Part shown: one piece after another, positions 8,881 to 17,485 of the stretch
Layout of the letters: each line of letters opens with the position of its first letter
Numbering within the stretch: position 1 is the first letter of the stretch
Assembly: GCF_000234355.1 (NCBI RefSeq)
Contig: NZ_AGQV01000001.1
Location: forward strand, 310,001 to 374,000
DNA: 64,000 nt
Direction: 5' to 3'
Source of the DNA: Gluconobacter morbifer G707
GTDB lineage: Bacteria; Pseudomonadota; Alphaproteobacteria; Acetobacterales; Acetobacteraceae
The notes under the pieces: generated by a model
What the model was told of the DNA's origin: nothing
Databases searched by the model: none
Seen by the model: the letters and a program-made list of their open reading frames with translations, nothing else
Translations under genes and position numbers: made by a program

Positions 8881-10446
8881 TCAGGCGGCGAGTGTCACAA
8901 GGACCCGCAAGCCGCCCTCCGGTCTGTTTTCAAGCCGGACGTCGCCCCCCTGTCCCCGCAGGATGGTCCGGGCGATCGAGAGGCCGAGGCCCGTTCCCCC
9001 CGTTTCCCGGTTACGGCTGGTCTCGACGCGCACAAAAGGCTCGAACACACGCTCCAGTTCATCCGGAGGCAGGCCGGGGCCGTTATCTTCAATGATGATC
9101 CGGACGTAAGGGGTGTTTTTGTTCCGGGCTGACGCTGCTGGCGCGGGCAGCAGGGTCACCTGTGCGCTGCCGCCATATTTCAGGGCATTGAGAATCAGGT
9201 TGTTGAGGGCCCGCTTCAGGGCGACGGAGCGGGCACGGATGCGGACGGGCACGGCGGGAGATTCGTAAAACAGGTTCTCGGCCATGTCCGGGCGGCTTTC
9301 GGCGGCTTCATCGACGATGGTCTGGAGCAGGGCGCGCAGGTCCAGCGAGACGACCGGTTCGTTCGAGGCGCTGTCCCGTCCGAAAGCCAGGGTTGCAGCG
9401 ACCATGGCTTCCATTTCATCCAGATCGGCCAGGATCTTGTCGCGCAGATTGTCATCGTCAATGAATTCCGCGCGCAGTTTCAGGCGCGTGATGGGCGTGC
9501 GCAGGTCATGACCGATGGCGGTCAGCATCAGGGTCCGGTCCGTGACGAAACGGCGGATATGAGTGGCCATGGTGTTGAAGGCGATGGCTGCGCGGCGGAT
9601 TTCGGACGGTCCGGTTTCAGGCAGGGCTGCGGTGTTGACGTCCCGGCCCAGCGCTTCGGCCGCATTGGCCAGGGTCGTGACCGGGGCGATCATCCGGCGC
9701 GTGGCCCAGACGATCAGGGCGCTCCCTGCAAGAGACATGAGCATGAAGGCGGACAGGAAGGTCGGCGATCCCAGGGGATTGGGCAGCGGCGCGACGGACC
9801 GCACGACGACCCAGCAGTCACAGTCCGGCAAAAGAAGCGATGTGGAATGGGTACGGGCCTTCTGCCCCATGCGCATTGCACGCGGGTAGAGGGAAGAGGG
9901 CAGCATCGCCCATCGCATGAAGGGCGGCATGCCGTGAGGGGGCCCCGCATGGCCGCCGAAAAACGAAAACAGATGACCCGGTCCCTGCATGTCGGGGGAA
10001 GGTGGCATCATGAAGTCGCCTGGTGGTTCCCCCATCCGGGGCGCAAAAGGCCCACCGTTCATGGGCGGTGGGCCGGAAAAAGGGGGAGATGTGGCTGGGG
10101 CCGGGTTCCGGCCATGAGCGAACGTTCCCGGCGGAAAAGCCGGCAAGGGGACCGGATGGGTGGGAAACAGGGGGTCGGGCTGCTTCAGCAGCAGGGCGGT
10201 GAAGTTGGGTGGAAGATGCAGATCCTCGATGGCGGCCTGACGGTCTTCCGCATGGGCTTCCGCCACGGTGCGGTAGATCGAGAAGACCTGGACCTGATCC
10301 TCATGGATCTGGCTGCGTTCGGCCAGATCGAACCGGTCCGCGGTATGAATGAGAAGACCTGCCAGTTCGACCACGGCCAGCCCCACGATCAGAACGAGGC
10401 TGGTCCGCGCGACAAGGGAGCGGGGCAGGAGGTGAAGGGGGATCAG
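8881..10446 (-). CDS. EnvZ-like membrane sensor histidine kinase with Pro-rich periplasmic region
   Basis: Product of about 521 residues: first membrane helix, a periplasmic region of about 150 residues that is strongly Pro/Gly/Met-rich (PPFSGPPPMNGGPF), a second helix (SAFMLMSLAGSALIVWA), a HAMP linker, HisKA with IGHDLRTPITRLK (phosphoacceptor His), and HATPase_c with N box NLILNALKYGG, G1 DNGPGLPP, F box FEPF and G2 GGTGLGLSIA. The first ATG/GTG/TTG in frame is GTG at 10386, which cuts the first helix in half. A CTG at 10446, overlapping the response regulator stop as CTGA, restores a basic N-terminus (LLPRSLVARTS) and a full helix, so I use it. Signal unknown. Confidence 0.83.
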   Translation of the reverse strand: MIPLHLLPRSLVARTSLVLIVGLAVVELAGLLIHTADRFDLAERSQIHEDQVQVFSIYRTVAEAHAEDRQAAIEDLHLPPNFTALLLKQPDPLFPTHPVPLPAFPPGTFAHGRNPAPATSPPFSGPPPMNGGPFAPRMGEPPGDFMMPPSPDMQGPGHLFSFFGGHAGPPHGMPPFMRWAMLPSSLYPRAMRMGQKARTHSTSLLLPDCDCWVVVRSVAPLPNPLGSPTFLSAFMLMSLAGSALIVWATRRMIAPVTTLANAAEALGRDVNTAALPETGPSEIRRAAIAFNTMATHIRRFVTDRTLMLTAIGHDLRTPITRLKLRAEFIDDDNLRDKILADLDEMEAMVAATLAFGRDSASNEPVVSLDLRALLQTIVDEAAESRPDMAENLFYESPAVPVRIRARSVALKRALNNLILNALKYGGSAQVTLLPAPAASARNKNTPYVRIIIEDNGPGLPPDELERVFEPFVRVETSRNRETGGTGLGLSIARTILRGQGGDVRLENRPEGGLRVLVTLAA

Positions 10447-11168
10447 ATACGTTCCACTTCAGCAGCCAGAACATAACCTCCGCCCCGGACGGTTTTGATG
10501 ACCTGCGCGTTGCGGCCGTCATCCTCCAGCTTGCGGCGCAGGCGGCTGACCGCAACGTCGATGGCGCGGTCAAACGGTCCGGCCTGACGGCCACGCAGCA
10601 GTTCCAGAAGCATGTCCCGCGTCAGGACGCGGTTCGCTCTCTCCAGCAGGGCCATGAGCAGGTCATATTCCCCGCCCGTCAGGGATACCTCGGCTTCCTC
10701 GGGGTTGAGCAGGCGGCGGCGCACCGGGTCGAGGCACCAACCGGCGAAATGGATTTTCCGTGTGTCGGCGCTCTGGTGCTTTTCCGTGGCATCCACCGTG
10801 CGCCGCAGAACGGCGCGGATGCGGGCCAGAAGCTCACGCGGGTTGAAGGGCTTGGCCACGTAGTCATCGGCCCCGAACTCGAGCCCGATGATGCGGTCCG
10901 TCTCGTCACTCATGGCGGTCAGCATGATGATGGGAACGTTGTCCTGCGTGCGGAGCCAGCGGGCGAGTTCAAGCCCGCTCTCGCCCGGCAGCATTAGGTC
11001 CAGAACGACAAGCTGGTAATGACCGTTGGCCCAGGCCTTGCGGGCTTCTCGCCCGTCCCTGGCCGCCGTGATGCGGAAATGGTTGCGTTCGAGGAACTGG
11101 CTCAGCAGTTCCCGTATTTCGCGGTCGTCGTCCACGATCAGAAGATGTGGCAGCGAGTCCGTGGCCAT
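10443..11168 (-). CDS. OmpR-family response regulator
   Basis: A 241-residue regulator. The receiver domain (about 8-120) has the acidic cluster VDDD, phosphoacceptor Asp57 in VVLDLMLPGESG, the Thr in IIMLTAMSD and the Lys in VAKPFNP. The C-terminal winged helix (about 140-235) shows LTGGEYDLLMALLERANRVLTRDMLLELL and VSRLRRKLEDDGRNAQVIKTVRGGGYVL. It directly precedes and overlaps its partner kinase gene. Targets cannot be read from this window. Confidence 0.93.
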   Translation of the reverse strand: MATDSLPHLLIVDDDREIRELLSQFLERNHFRITAARDGREARKAWANGHYQLVVLDLMLPGESGLELARWLRTQDNVPIIMLTAMSDETDRIIGLEFGADDYVAKPFNPRELLARIRAVLRRTVDATEKHQSADTRKIHFAGWCLDPVRRRLLNPEEAEVSLTGGEYDLLMALLERANRVLTRDMLLELLRGRQAGPFDRAIDVAVSRLRRKLEDDGRNAQVIKTVRGGGYVLAAEVERI

Positions 11169-11216
11169 GATCTAGACACCTTCAAAACCATTTGTGTCGT
11201 GCAATGGCATTACATG

Positions 11217-12287
11217 TCATGCCGTTGCACTGGTGGTATGTTCCTGATCCAGCCAAGGTGGGACCGGGAGGTTCCTGCTCCGCAGGAAATCCGGGTTGAA
11301 CAGCTTGGACTGGTAGCGTGCCCCCCCATCGCACAGGATTGTAACAATTGTATGTCCCGGGCCAAGTTTTTTTGCGGTCCGGATGGCTGCTGCAACATTG
11401 ATGCCGGATGACCCGCCAACGGAGAGACCTTCCTCCGCCGTCAATTCGAAAATCTGCTTCAGCGCTTCGGGGTCTGGAATACGCTCGGCATCGTCGGGGT
11501 GGGAGCCGTCAAGGTTGGCCGTCACCCGGGACTGGCCAATGCCTTCCGTGATCGAACTGCCGGTGATGCTCAGGTCATCGGACTTCACCCAGCCATACAG
11601 GCCGGAGCCTTCCGGGTCAGCGAGGACAATGCGGGGCGCGGTCTTTCCGGCGGCCTTTGCCTGTTCGCGCAGGCCCATTGCGATCCCCGCCAGCGTGCCG
11701 CCCGTTCCGCAGGCGCAGGTAAAGGCATCCACCTTGCCCTGTGTCTGGTGCCAGATTTCCGGTGCGGTCGTGGTGCGGTGCCCTTCGCGATTGGCGGTGT
11801 TGTCGAACTGGTTGGCCCAGAACGCCCCGGTTTCTTCCGCCAGTCGGCGCGAGACATGTACGTAATTGCCCGGATCACGATACGGTTTCGCTGGAACAAG
11901 GCGCAGGTCCGCACCAATCATGCGCAGGAAATCGAGCTTTTCGCGGCTCTGTGTCTCCGGGACGACAATAACCGCCTTGCAGCCCATGGCCTGCGCCACG
12001 AGGGTCAGGCCGATTCCGGTATTGCCTGCCGTACCTTCCACGACGGTGCCGCCCTTTTTGAGGGCGCCGCGTGCAAAGGCGTCCTGGATGATGGCCAGAG
12101 CCGCCCGGTCCTTGACCGATCCTCCGGGGTTCATGAACTCGGCCTTGCCATAGATGTCACATCCCGTTTCTTCCGAAGCGCGGCGCAGGCGGATCAGCGG
12201 CGTGCCGCCGATGGCTGCTGTCATGTCGGAAGAAAGGGTCTGCCATCCGTTGAGGACAGGCTGGCGTGAATGGGGGATGTCGGTCAT
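11217..12287 (-). CDS. Cysteine synthase family (fold type II PLP enzyme)
   Basis: The 356-residue enzyme should make cysteine from O-acetylserine and sulfide. PLP Lys59 sits in NPGGSVKDRAAL, the substrate loop is EGTAGNTGIGL, and the PLP phosphate loop is CGTGGTLAG. The C-terminal SVGGSSGINVAAA and TILCDGG also match CysK/CysM. It is longer than the usual 310-330 residues because of an N-terminal extension and C-terminal tail, which is a feature of a subgroup often annotated 'cysteine synthase A'; I cannot exclude a cystathionine beta-synthase-like activity. Start ATG has AGGAGTG upstream. Divergent from the rhodanese gene, which suggests a sulfur-metabolism pairing. Confidence 0.85.
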   Translation of the reverse strand: MTDIPHSRQPVLNGWQTLSSDMTAAIGGTPLIRLRRASEETGCDIYGKAEFMNPGGSVKDRAALAIIQDAFARGALKKGGTVVEGTAGNTGIGLTLVAQAMGCKAVIVVPETQSREKLDFLRMIGADLRLVPAKPYRDPGNYVHVSRRLAEETGAFWANQFDNTANREGHRTTTAPEIWHQTQGKVDAFTCACGTGGTLAGIAMGLREQAKAAGKTAPRIVLADPEGSGLYGWVKSDDLSITGSSITEGIGQSRVTANLDGSHPDDAERIPDPEALKQIFELTAEEGLSVGGSSGINVAAAIRTAKKLGPGHTIVTILCDGGARYQSKLFNPDFLRSRNLPVPPWLDQEHTTSATA

Positions 12288-12348
12288 ACGTTCACTCCTG
12301 TGCTGAGAGAATTATAGAACGCGTTTTGCGTGGATGAGGAAGGGTGTC

Positions 12349-12741
12349 ATGAAGGTTCTGACGGCAAAACAGGCGTGGGATGTGCTTGAGAACGCGCCGG
12401 AATGTGTTCTGGTTGATGTCCGCACCCCGGAGGAATGGCGGGATGTGGGGCTTCCGGACGCTGAGAAAATGTCCAGTCCGCTGATCTGTCTGACCTGGCT
12501 GCCGGACCGGCAGGCGGAGTTCGTGGCGGCGCTACGTGAGCAGGTGCCGGATGAGAACACGAGGCTTCTGTTTCTCTGCCGCTCCGGCATGCGTTCCCAT
12601 CACGCGGCACTGCTGGCGCAGGATGCCGGGTATGGCGATGTGACGAATATCGTGGACGGTTTTGAAAACAGGCATGGTCCCGGCACGGGCTGGCGTGCCG
12701 GTGGTCTGCCCTCCACTTACATGCCGCTGTCGGGCTCCTGA
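12349..12741 (+). CDS. Single-domain rhodanese-like protein
   Basis: A 130-residue cytoplasmic rhodanese domain. VLVDVRTPEEW is the conserved CH2-like A motif, and LFLCRSGMRSHHAALLAQDAGY is the active-site loop with the sulfur-accepting Cys in CRSGMRS. Length fits a free-standing sulfurtransferase. The start with AGGAAGGG upstream is preferred over an ATG five codons earlier. The gene is divergent from cysteine synthase, and its last 25 bases overlap the 3' end of the convergent DUF2272 lipoprotein gene. Confidence 0.88.
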   Translation: MKVLTAKQAWDVLENAPECVLVDVRTPEEWRDVGLPDAEKMSSPLICLTWLPDRQAEFVAALREQVPDENTRLLFLCRSGMRSHHAALLAQDAGYGDVTNIVDGFENRHGPGTGWRAGGLPSTYMPLSGS

Positions 12742-13631
12742 TCCGCGTCGTAATGGGTTTCCAGAATGGTGAGCCACGGGTAACGGCTGTCGTAGCTGTG
12801 GCCTGAGCCGTCGGCGATCATTCCGTTGGCATCGGTCGGGACATGCGTCAGGGCAACGGCGTCATCGACGTTGCCGCCCACGATGCTCAGTTCGCGCCCG
12901 AAAGGCGGCGCGTTCTGACCGGTGGCCGTGACAATGCCGCAATGAGACGGGAAGCCGTAGGAGGTTGGCAGCATGGCGAAGGTGATGCTTTTGCTGCGTC
13001 CCCGGCCGACACAGATCAGATCGCCGGTCTTCGGAGCGTAACTGCCCGGATCATGCGCCGTCAGGCCGGGGCTCTGACCGCTGGCGGCTGCGTTGATGTA
13101 GGTCGAATGATTGGGAGAATACGGGAAGCGCTCATTCGCGCCTGCCACCCGCATGACATAGGAAATGAACGCTGCCGACCAGGCGTAATGCCCGTCATTG
13201 TTCATGTCGAAGCGCGTTCCGTCCGCGTTGGTCTTGCCCGTCCAGCCGACTTCCGTTTCATACGGGTCTTGGCCGATCCACCAGTATTCTCCGACCCGCT
13301 GCCACAGACCGGGCAGACGTTCCGGTTTCAGGGCCGGATCGCTTGGCTCGGGCCGGTTCTCGGGGTCGTCGTCTGAAACGGGTGAACCGAACATCCGCCA
13401 TTCCCGCAATGCGATCGCGGTGACATCCTGCCGGTTGAAAGGCGTGAAATTCCGCGTCGCGAAATCCGGAACATGGCTGTCATAGCCTACGGGGCCGGTC
13501 GTGCCGTTCGCATACTGGGCGTTGGGCGTACGGGCTGGCGTTTGGCGTACACTGTTCTGACTGGCACAGCCGGTCAGTGCGAACAGGGCAGCCGTTGCAG
13601 CTGTTCGCCAGAAAAGATGCGAGTCTGACAC
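12717..13631 (-). CDS. DUF2272 domain lipoprotein
   Basis: A 304-residue protein with a lipoprotein signal (ALFALTGC lipobox) and a DUF2272-type domain. The conserved central motif YAWSAAFISYVMRVAG and a later FPSHCGIVT resemble NlpC/CHAP-like amidase folds, where these positions are the catalytic Cys and His; here the first position is Ser. PKTGDLICVGR also fits the family. I use the GTG start, which has AGAGG with correct spacing, because the ATG two codons earlier is immediately next to that site. Likely in the periplasm on a membrane; enzymatic role unproven. Confidence 0.78.
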   Translation of the reverse strand: MSDSHLFWRTAATAALFALTGCASQNSVRQTPARTPNAQYANGTTGPVGYDSHVPDFATRNFTPFNRQDVTAIALREWRMFGSPVSDDDPENRPEPSDPALKPERLPGLWQRVGEYWWIGQDPYETEVGWTGKTNADGTRFDMNNDGHYAWSAAFISYVMRVAGANERFPYSPNHSTYINAAASGQSPGLTAHDPGSYAPKTGDLICVGRGRSKSITFAMLPTSYGFPSHCGIVTATGQNAPPFGRELSIVGGNVDDAVALTHVPTDANGMIADGSGHSYDSRYPWLTILETHYDADQEPDSGM

Positions 13632-13691
13632 GATCATCCTCTTGGGGGTGTCTGTAGTACCCGCATCTTGAACGGCAAGAAGAGCGGGGCG

Positions 13692-14105
13692 TCAAGGATG
13701 GGAGTGGGGAAGGGGGTGCTGGGTCAGGTGAGCGAGCAGAACCTGGCTCCAGACTTTCAGAAGCAGGACAAGCAGGATCGGCGGGCTCCATATCCCGAGC
13801 AGGAGAGTCTGGATCAGGATGAAGATCCGTGCGCGCCGCACTGAAATCCTGAACGTCAGACCTGACAGGACGAGCGCGGCCACGCAGATGACGGGAAGCG
13901 CCCATAGATAGCCCAGGCTAATCCTGCAGAAGAGCGACCTGTCCGGTCTGTCAGACATCGCCATGCCGATCCCGAGGCTGGCAGCCGGAATGAAGCGGCA
14001 CACATACAGTCCCGCGATGGCATAGGCCGCCAGAAGAACACGCAGGATCCGAAATCGGCGGGGCAGCTGGTCAGAACGGAACGCAGGAGTGGAAGGCGGT
14101 TGCAA
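13692..14105 (-). CDS. Hypothetical four-helix membrane protein
   Basis: The 137-residue frame has a basic N-terminus, then about four hydrophobic segments (VLLAAYAIAGLYVC, SLGYLWALPVICVAALVLSG, RIFILIQTLLLGIW, ILLVLLLKVWSQVLL). The proposed start is TTG with no visible ribosome binding site, and it lies inside the terminator stem at 14102, so the real start may be internal. I do not recognise the family. Confidence 0.45.
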   Translation of the reverse strand: MQPPSTPAFRSDQLPRRFRILRVLLAAYAIAGLYVCRFIPAASLGIGMAMSDRPDRSLFCRISLGYLWALPVICVAALVLSGLTFRISVRRARIFILIQTLLLGIWSPPILLVLLLKVWSQVLLAHLTQHPLPHSHP

Positions 14106-14146
14106 TAAAAAGGCACTCCGGCAAAAGAAAGAATGCCTTTTATTGC
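14102..14146. terminator. Probable bidirectional terminator downstream of mtnA
   Basis: GCAATAAAAAGGCA is mirrored by TGCCTTTTATTGC (one base shorter) across an 18-base loop. The A-run/T-run arms give a U-rich 3' side on either strand. It lies 23 bases past the mtnA stop codon. Confidence 0.6.
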
Positions 14147-14168
14147 AAAATGTAACGTTGCGGAAGAC

Positions 14169-15266
14169 TTACTGGCCGTCGGGGAACAGCGCCTTCAGGC
14201 CCGCTTCCGAAGCATCGCAGCGTCCGCGCTCTGTGATGAGGCCGGTTACGAGGCGGGCCGGGGTGACATCGAAGGCCGGATTGGCGGCTGGACTGTTCTC
14301 TGGCGTAATGCGGACGTGACCAGGGCGTCCATCGTCCGTTCGCCCTGTCATGAACAGGACCTCGTTCTGGTTTCGCTCCTCGATCGGGATGTCCTTCACG
14401 CCGTCACGGACCCGCCAGTCGATGGTGGAGGACGGCAGGGCCACCCAGAACGGCACGTCGTTGTCATGCGCGGCCAGGGCCTTGAGATAGGTGCCGATCT
14501 TGTTGGCCACATCGCCCTGCGCGGTCACGCGATCCGTGCCGACAATCACCATGTCCACTTCGCCAGCCTGCATGTAATGACCGCCGGCATTATCCACGAT
14601 GACGGTATGGGGAACGCCATGGCTGCCGAGTTCCCAGGCCGTCAGGAGGCTGCCCTGATTGCGCGGCCGCGTCTCGTCCACCCAGACATGGACGGGGATG
14701 CCTTCATCATGCGCCATGTAAATGGGGGCCAGTGCCGTTCCCCAGTCCACCGTGGCGATCCAGCCTGCATTGCAGTGTGTCAGGAGGTTGACGCGTCCCT
14801 GTCGGCCCTTGCGGTCCCAGATCTCGCGGATCAGTTCCAGCCCGTGACGGCCGATCGCTTCGTTGACCTGAAGGTCCTCGTCGCACAGAGCGTCGGCTTC
14901 GGCATATCCGGCGGCCACGCGTTCGGCGGGGGAGAAGGGAGAAAGATGGCGGACCATGCGTTCGATGGCCCAGCGCAGGTTGATGGCTGTCGGACGTGTG
15001 GCGACAAGATCCTCCGCCGCTTTTGCGAGCGTGGCGTCGGATGCGTCTTCCTGAAGAGCAAACACCAGCCCGTAGGCCGCGACCGCCCCGATGAGGGGCG
15101 CGCCACGCACCTGCATTGTCCGGATGGCATGTGCGACTGCCCCGGCGTCCCTCAGGGCAAGGATCTCCACGTTCCAGGGAAAACGTGTCTGGTCGAAGAT
15201 GCGGATGCTCTGGGCGTCATCCGCGGGACGCCAGATGCTGCGATAGGAAACACCGTTGATTTTCAA
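14169..15266 (-). CDS. mtnA: S-methyl-5-thioribose-1-phosphate isomerase
   Basis: A 365-residue enzyme of the methionine salvage pathway, converting methylthioribose-1-phosphate to methylthioribulose-1-phosphate in the cytoplasm. Family motifs are all present: MQVRGAPLIGAVAAYG, LLTHCNAGW with the catalytic Cys, VDETRPRNQGSLLTAWEL, IVDNAGG and VGTDRVTAQGDVANKIGTY with the catalytic Asp. The start is TTG: KINGVSYRSIW is the usual MtnA N-terminus and AGGAG sits about ten bases before it; a TTG three codons earlier is one base from that site. No other methionine-salvage gene is adjacent. Confidence 0.93.
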   Translation of the reverse strand: MKINGVSYRSIWRPADDAQSIRIFDQTRFPWNVEILALRDAGAVAHAIRTMQVRGAPLIGAVAAYGLVFALQEDASDATLAKAAEDLVATRPTAINLRWAIERMVRHLSPFSPAERVAAGYAEADALCDEDLQVNEAIGRHGLELIREIWDRKGRQGRVNLLTHCNAGWIATVDWGTALAPIYMAHDEGIPVHVWVDETRPRNQGSLLTAWELGSHGVPHTVIVDNAGGHYMQAGEVDMVIVGTDRVTAQGDVANKIGTYLKALAAHDNDVPFWVALPSSTIDWRVRDGVKDIPIEERNQNEVLFMTGRTDDGRPGHVRITPENSPAANPAFDVTPARLVTGLITERGRCDASEAGLKALFPDGQ

Positions 15267-15452
15267 AGCGTGCAAACTCCTGAAGGGATGCGGGCGGACG
15301 GAAGCGGAGAATGATCCTGCTGCAGGGCCTGCATGTGAGTGATCCCTTGATCCAACTCAAGGACTTCTTTTCATGTTTCCTGTATGCGCCCCGGTTCTCT
15401 CGGGGATATGTTGCAAGAACCCATTCCTGTTTGTTCTGGAGGTAAAAGCACG

Positions 15453-15647
15453 GTGGCAGTTTACAGGGAAGAAGGTAATGACCCTGCCGACCTTCAGGAC
15501 GAAAAGCCGAAAGAAGGGTCCCGTGAAGCGTCTTTTGGGAAACGTCCTGCGATGAGTGCGGTCGAAAAGTACCGCCGTCTTCGGGAAAACCGGAAGCAGG
15601 CCCGTCGTCGGCGCCTTGAAGCAGAGCGCAAGTCGCCTTCTTACTAA
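15453..15647 (+). CDS. Small basic hypothetical protein
   Basis: A 64-codon frame with a GTG start and GGAGG ten bases upstream. The N-terminal half is acidic; the C-terminal half, beginning MSAVEKYRRLRENRKQARRR, is strongly basic and probably helical. It may be translated only from the internal ATG. It ends at the 3' end of the convergent GGDEF-EAL gene (four-base overlap). No family recognised; existence as a gene is uncertain. Confidence 0.42.
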   Translation: MAVYREEGNDPADLQDEKPKEGSREASFGKRPAMSAVEKYRRLRENRKQARRRRLEAERKSPSY

Positions 15648-17362
15648 GAGCTGGGACCGCTTTTCGTGGGGTTGTTCGGGAAGAGGCAGATCAGGTTCGT
15701 GAGAGGGCCGGGGCATCCCAGAAGAAAGCCCTGTCCGGTCTGACATTTCGTCGTTTGCAGGGCGTGGAGCTGTTCAGGCGCCTCGATGCCTTCGGCTACC
15801 ACATCAATGCCGAGTGCCTGCGCGAGATGCAGGATGGCGTCGACGATGGAGCGGATCCGGTCATCCTGAATCATGTCCTGAATGAAGGACCGGTCAATCT
15901 TGAGGCAGTCGAACGGGAAGCGCCGCAGATAGTTCAGGCTCGAATAGCCGATGCCGAAATCATCCATGACAATATGGACGCCAAGGGCGCGGATTTTTTC
16001 CAGCGTCCGCAGATTCTTCTGGTCCGCCTCCAGAAAAATTCTCTCCGTCAGTTCCAGTTCCAGCCTGCTGGCTGGAAAGCCGGTCTGCTGAAGGCTTTGC
16101 AGGACGACTGCGTACAAATCGTCGTTCTGGAACTGGATGGGAGAAATGTTGATGGCCATGCCCGTATCGGGGGGAAGCAGCAGCCCCTGACGGCAGGCGT
16201 CCAGCAGCACCCATCGGCCGATGGCCACGATCAGACCGCTGTCTTCTGCGACGGGAATGAAATCCAGCGGCGAAATGATGCCGTGGACGGGGTGATGCCA
16301 GCGGAGCAGGGCTTCCACCCCTTTGAGCCTGCTGGTCCGCAGGTCAAGGATGGGCTGGAAATCGAGAAAGAACTGCTGTTTCGTCAGGGCCGTGCGCAGA
16401 TCATGCTCCATCTCCGAGCGTGCGCTCGCCCGTCTGGCCATGCCGGGTTCAAAATGTATCCAGTCCCGGGTGGGGTTTTTCTTGGCTGCCTGAAGGGCCA
16501 GATCCGCATAATGGCAGGCCATGTCGAAACTGGCGGTATCGTGGGGCAGGAGACAGTATCCGATCCTGACCGTCAGATGGAGGCGTTCGTTTCCCTGATC
16601 GAGAGGGCTGTGACAGACATCCCGGATGGTCTGGGCGATATGCCGGGCTTGTGCGGGGTTGTCATAGGGGAGCGGGCAGAAAACGCCGAATTCGTCATCC
16701 CCGATGCGTCCCATCCGGCATGTATCGGGCAGGGCATCCTGCAGGCGGTTGGCCAGAGTCTGAAGGACACGATTTCCAGCGGACTGGCCATAAAAATCGT
16801 TGATGGTGTGGAAGCGCTGGATATCAAGAAAAAACAGCGCACCAGCGGGATTGCGGTCAAGCCTGTTGCGGAAGAAGGTCCTGACCTGCTCGTTGAAATC
16901 TTCCCGGACCAGAAGATGCGTGACCGGATCATGCCGGGCAGGGTCGGTCAGGGATGGTTTTTTATCCGGGGAGGAAAGGGTAATCGCCAGGGCCATGCAG
17001 AGATCCTGCTGCCAGCAGATGGCGTAAAGCCGGAAATGGATTGCCATGATTCCGTTGTGAACACGGTAGAGCAGGGCAGCGCGGTTCTGTCCGTCAGGTG
17101 GAGCGGTCAGGGCGGCGGGAAGAAAGTCCGTGAGGGGCGGAAGATCTTTCAGGGGGCAGTCAAAAAGGGAAAGAAAAGGCAGGTTGGCTTCAACGACCCG
17201 TCCCTGACGCAGGATGGCCAGTCCTTCGCAGGCAATGTCATGAAGGCTGGTAATGGAGAGACGGGCCACGGCGGGGGCTCTCTCCTGATCAGATGGTCTG
17301 GAACTGGCCACAGGATCTGTACTCTTTGATGCTGGCATGTCTTGGATACGTGAAAATCGCAT
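15644..17362 (-). CDS. GGDEF-EAL protein, probable c-di-GMP phosphodiesterase
   Basis: About 572 residues with no clear membrane span. An N-terminal PAS-like stretch (LARLSITSLHDIACEGLAILRQGRVVEAN) precedes a GGDEF domain (beginning DPVTHLLVREDF) whose signature reads GDDEF instead of GGDEF, so cyclase activity is doubtful. The EAL domain follows: GVEALLRWHHP, AINISPIQF, LELELTER, VMDDFGIGYSSL, LKIDRSFI and VVAEGIE keep the metal-binding and catalytic residues, so c-di-GMP hydrolysis is expected. I start at MRFSRIQ; an upstream TTG would add 30 residues but has no ribosome binding site. Divergent from the GT4 gene. Confidence 0.85.
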   Translation of the reverse strand: MRFSRIQDMPASKSTDPVASSRPSDQERAPAVARLSITSLHDIACEGLAILRQGRVVEANLPFLSLFDCPLKDLPPLTDFLPAALTAPPDGQNRAALLYRVHNGIMAIHFRLYAICWQQDLCMALAITLSSPDKKPSLTDPARHDPVTHLLVREDFNEQVRTFFRNRLDRNPAGALFFLDIQRFHTINDFYGQSAGNRVLQTLANRLQDALPDTCRMGRIGDDEFGVFCPLPYDNPAQARHIAQTIRDVCHSPLDQGNERLHLTVRIGYCLLPHDTASFDMACHYADLALQAAKKNPTRDWIHFEPGMARRASARSEMEHDLRTALTKQQFFLDFQPILDLRTSRLKGVEALLRWHHPVHGIISPLDFIPVAEDSGLIVAIGRWVLLDACRQGLLLPPDTGMAINISPIQFQNDDLYAVVLQSLQQTGFPASRLELELTERIFLEADQKNLRTLEKIRALGVHIVMDDFGIGYSSLNYLRRFPFDCLKIDRSFIQDMIQDDRIRSIVDAILHLAQALGIDVVAEGIEAPEQLHALQTTKCQTGQGFLLGCPGPLTNLICLFPNNPTKSGPSS

Positions 17363-17485
17363 GTCTGGTCCCGCTGGTATGCGCGAGAATGACGGAGGCA
17401 TTATTAAAAAAGTGGAAATATATGCAGCTGCGAGGAATGATCTTGGAAACAAAATGTTTCAAATCGTTTTGATTGGGAAAAATCC

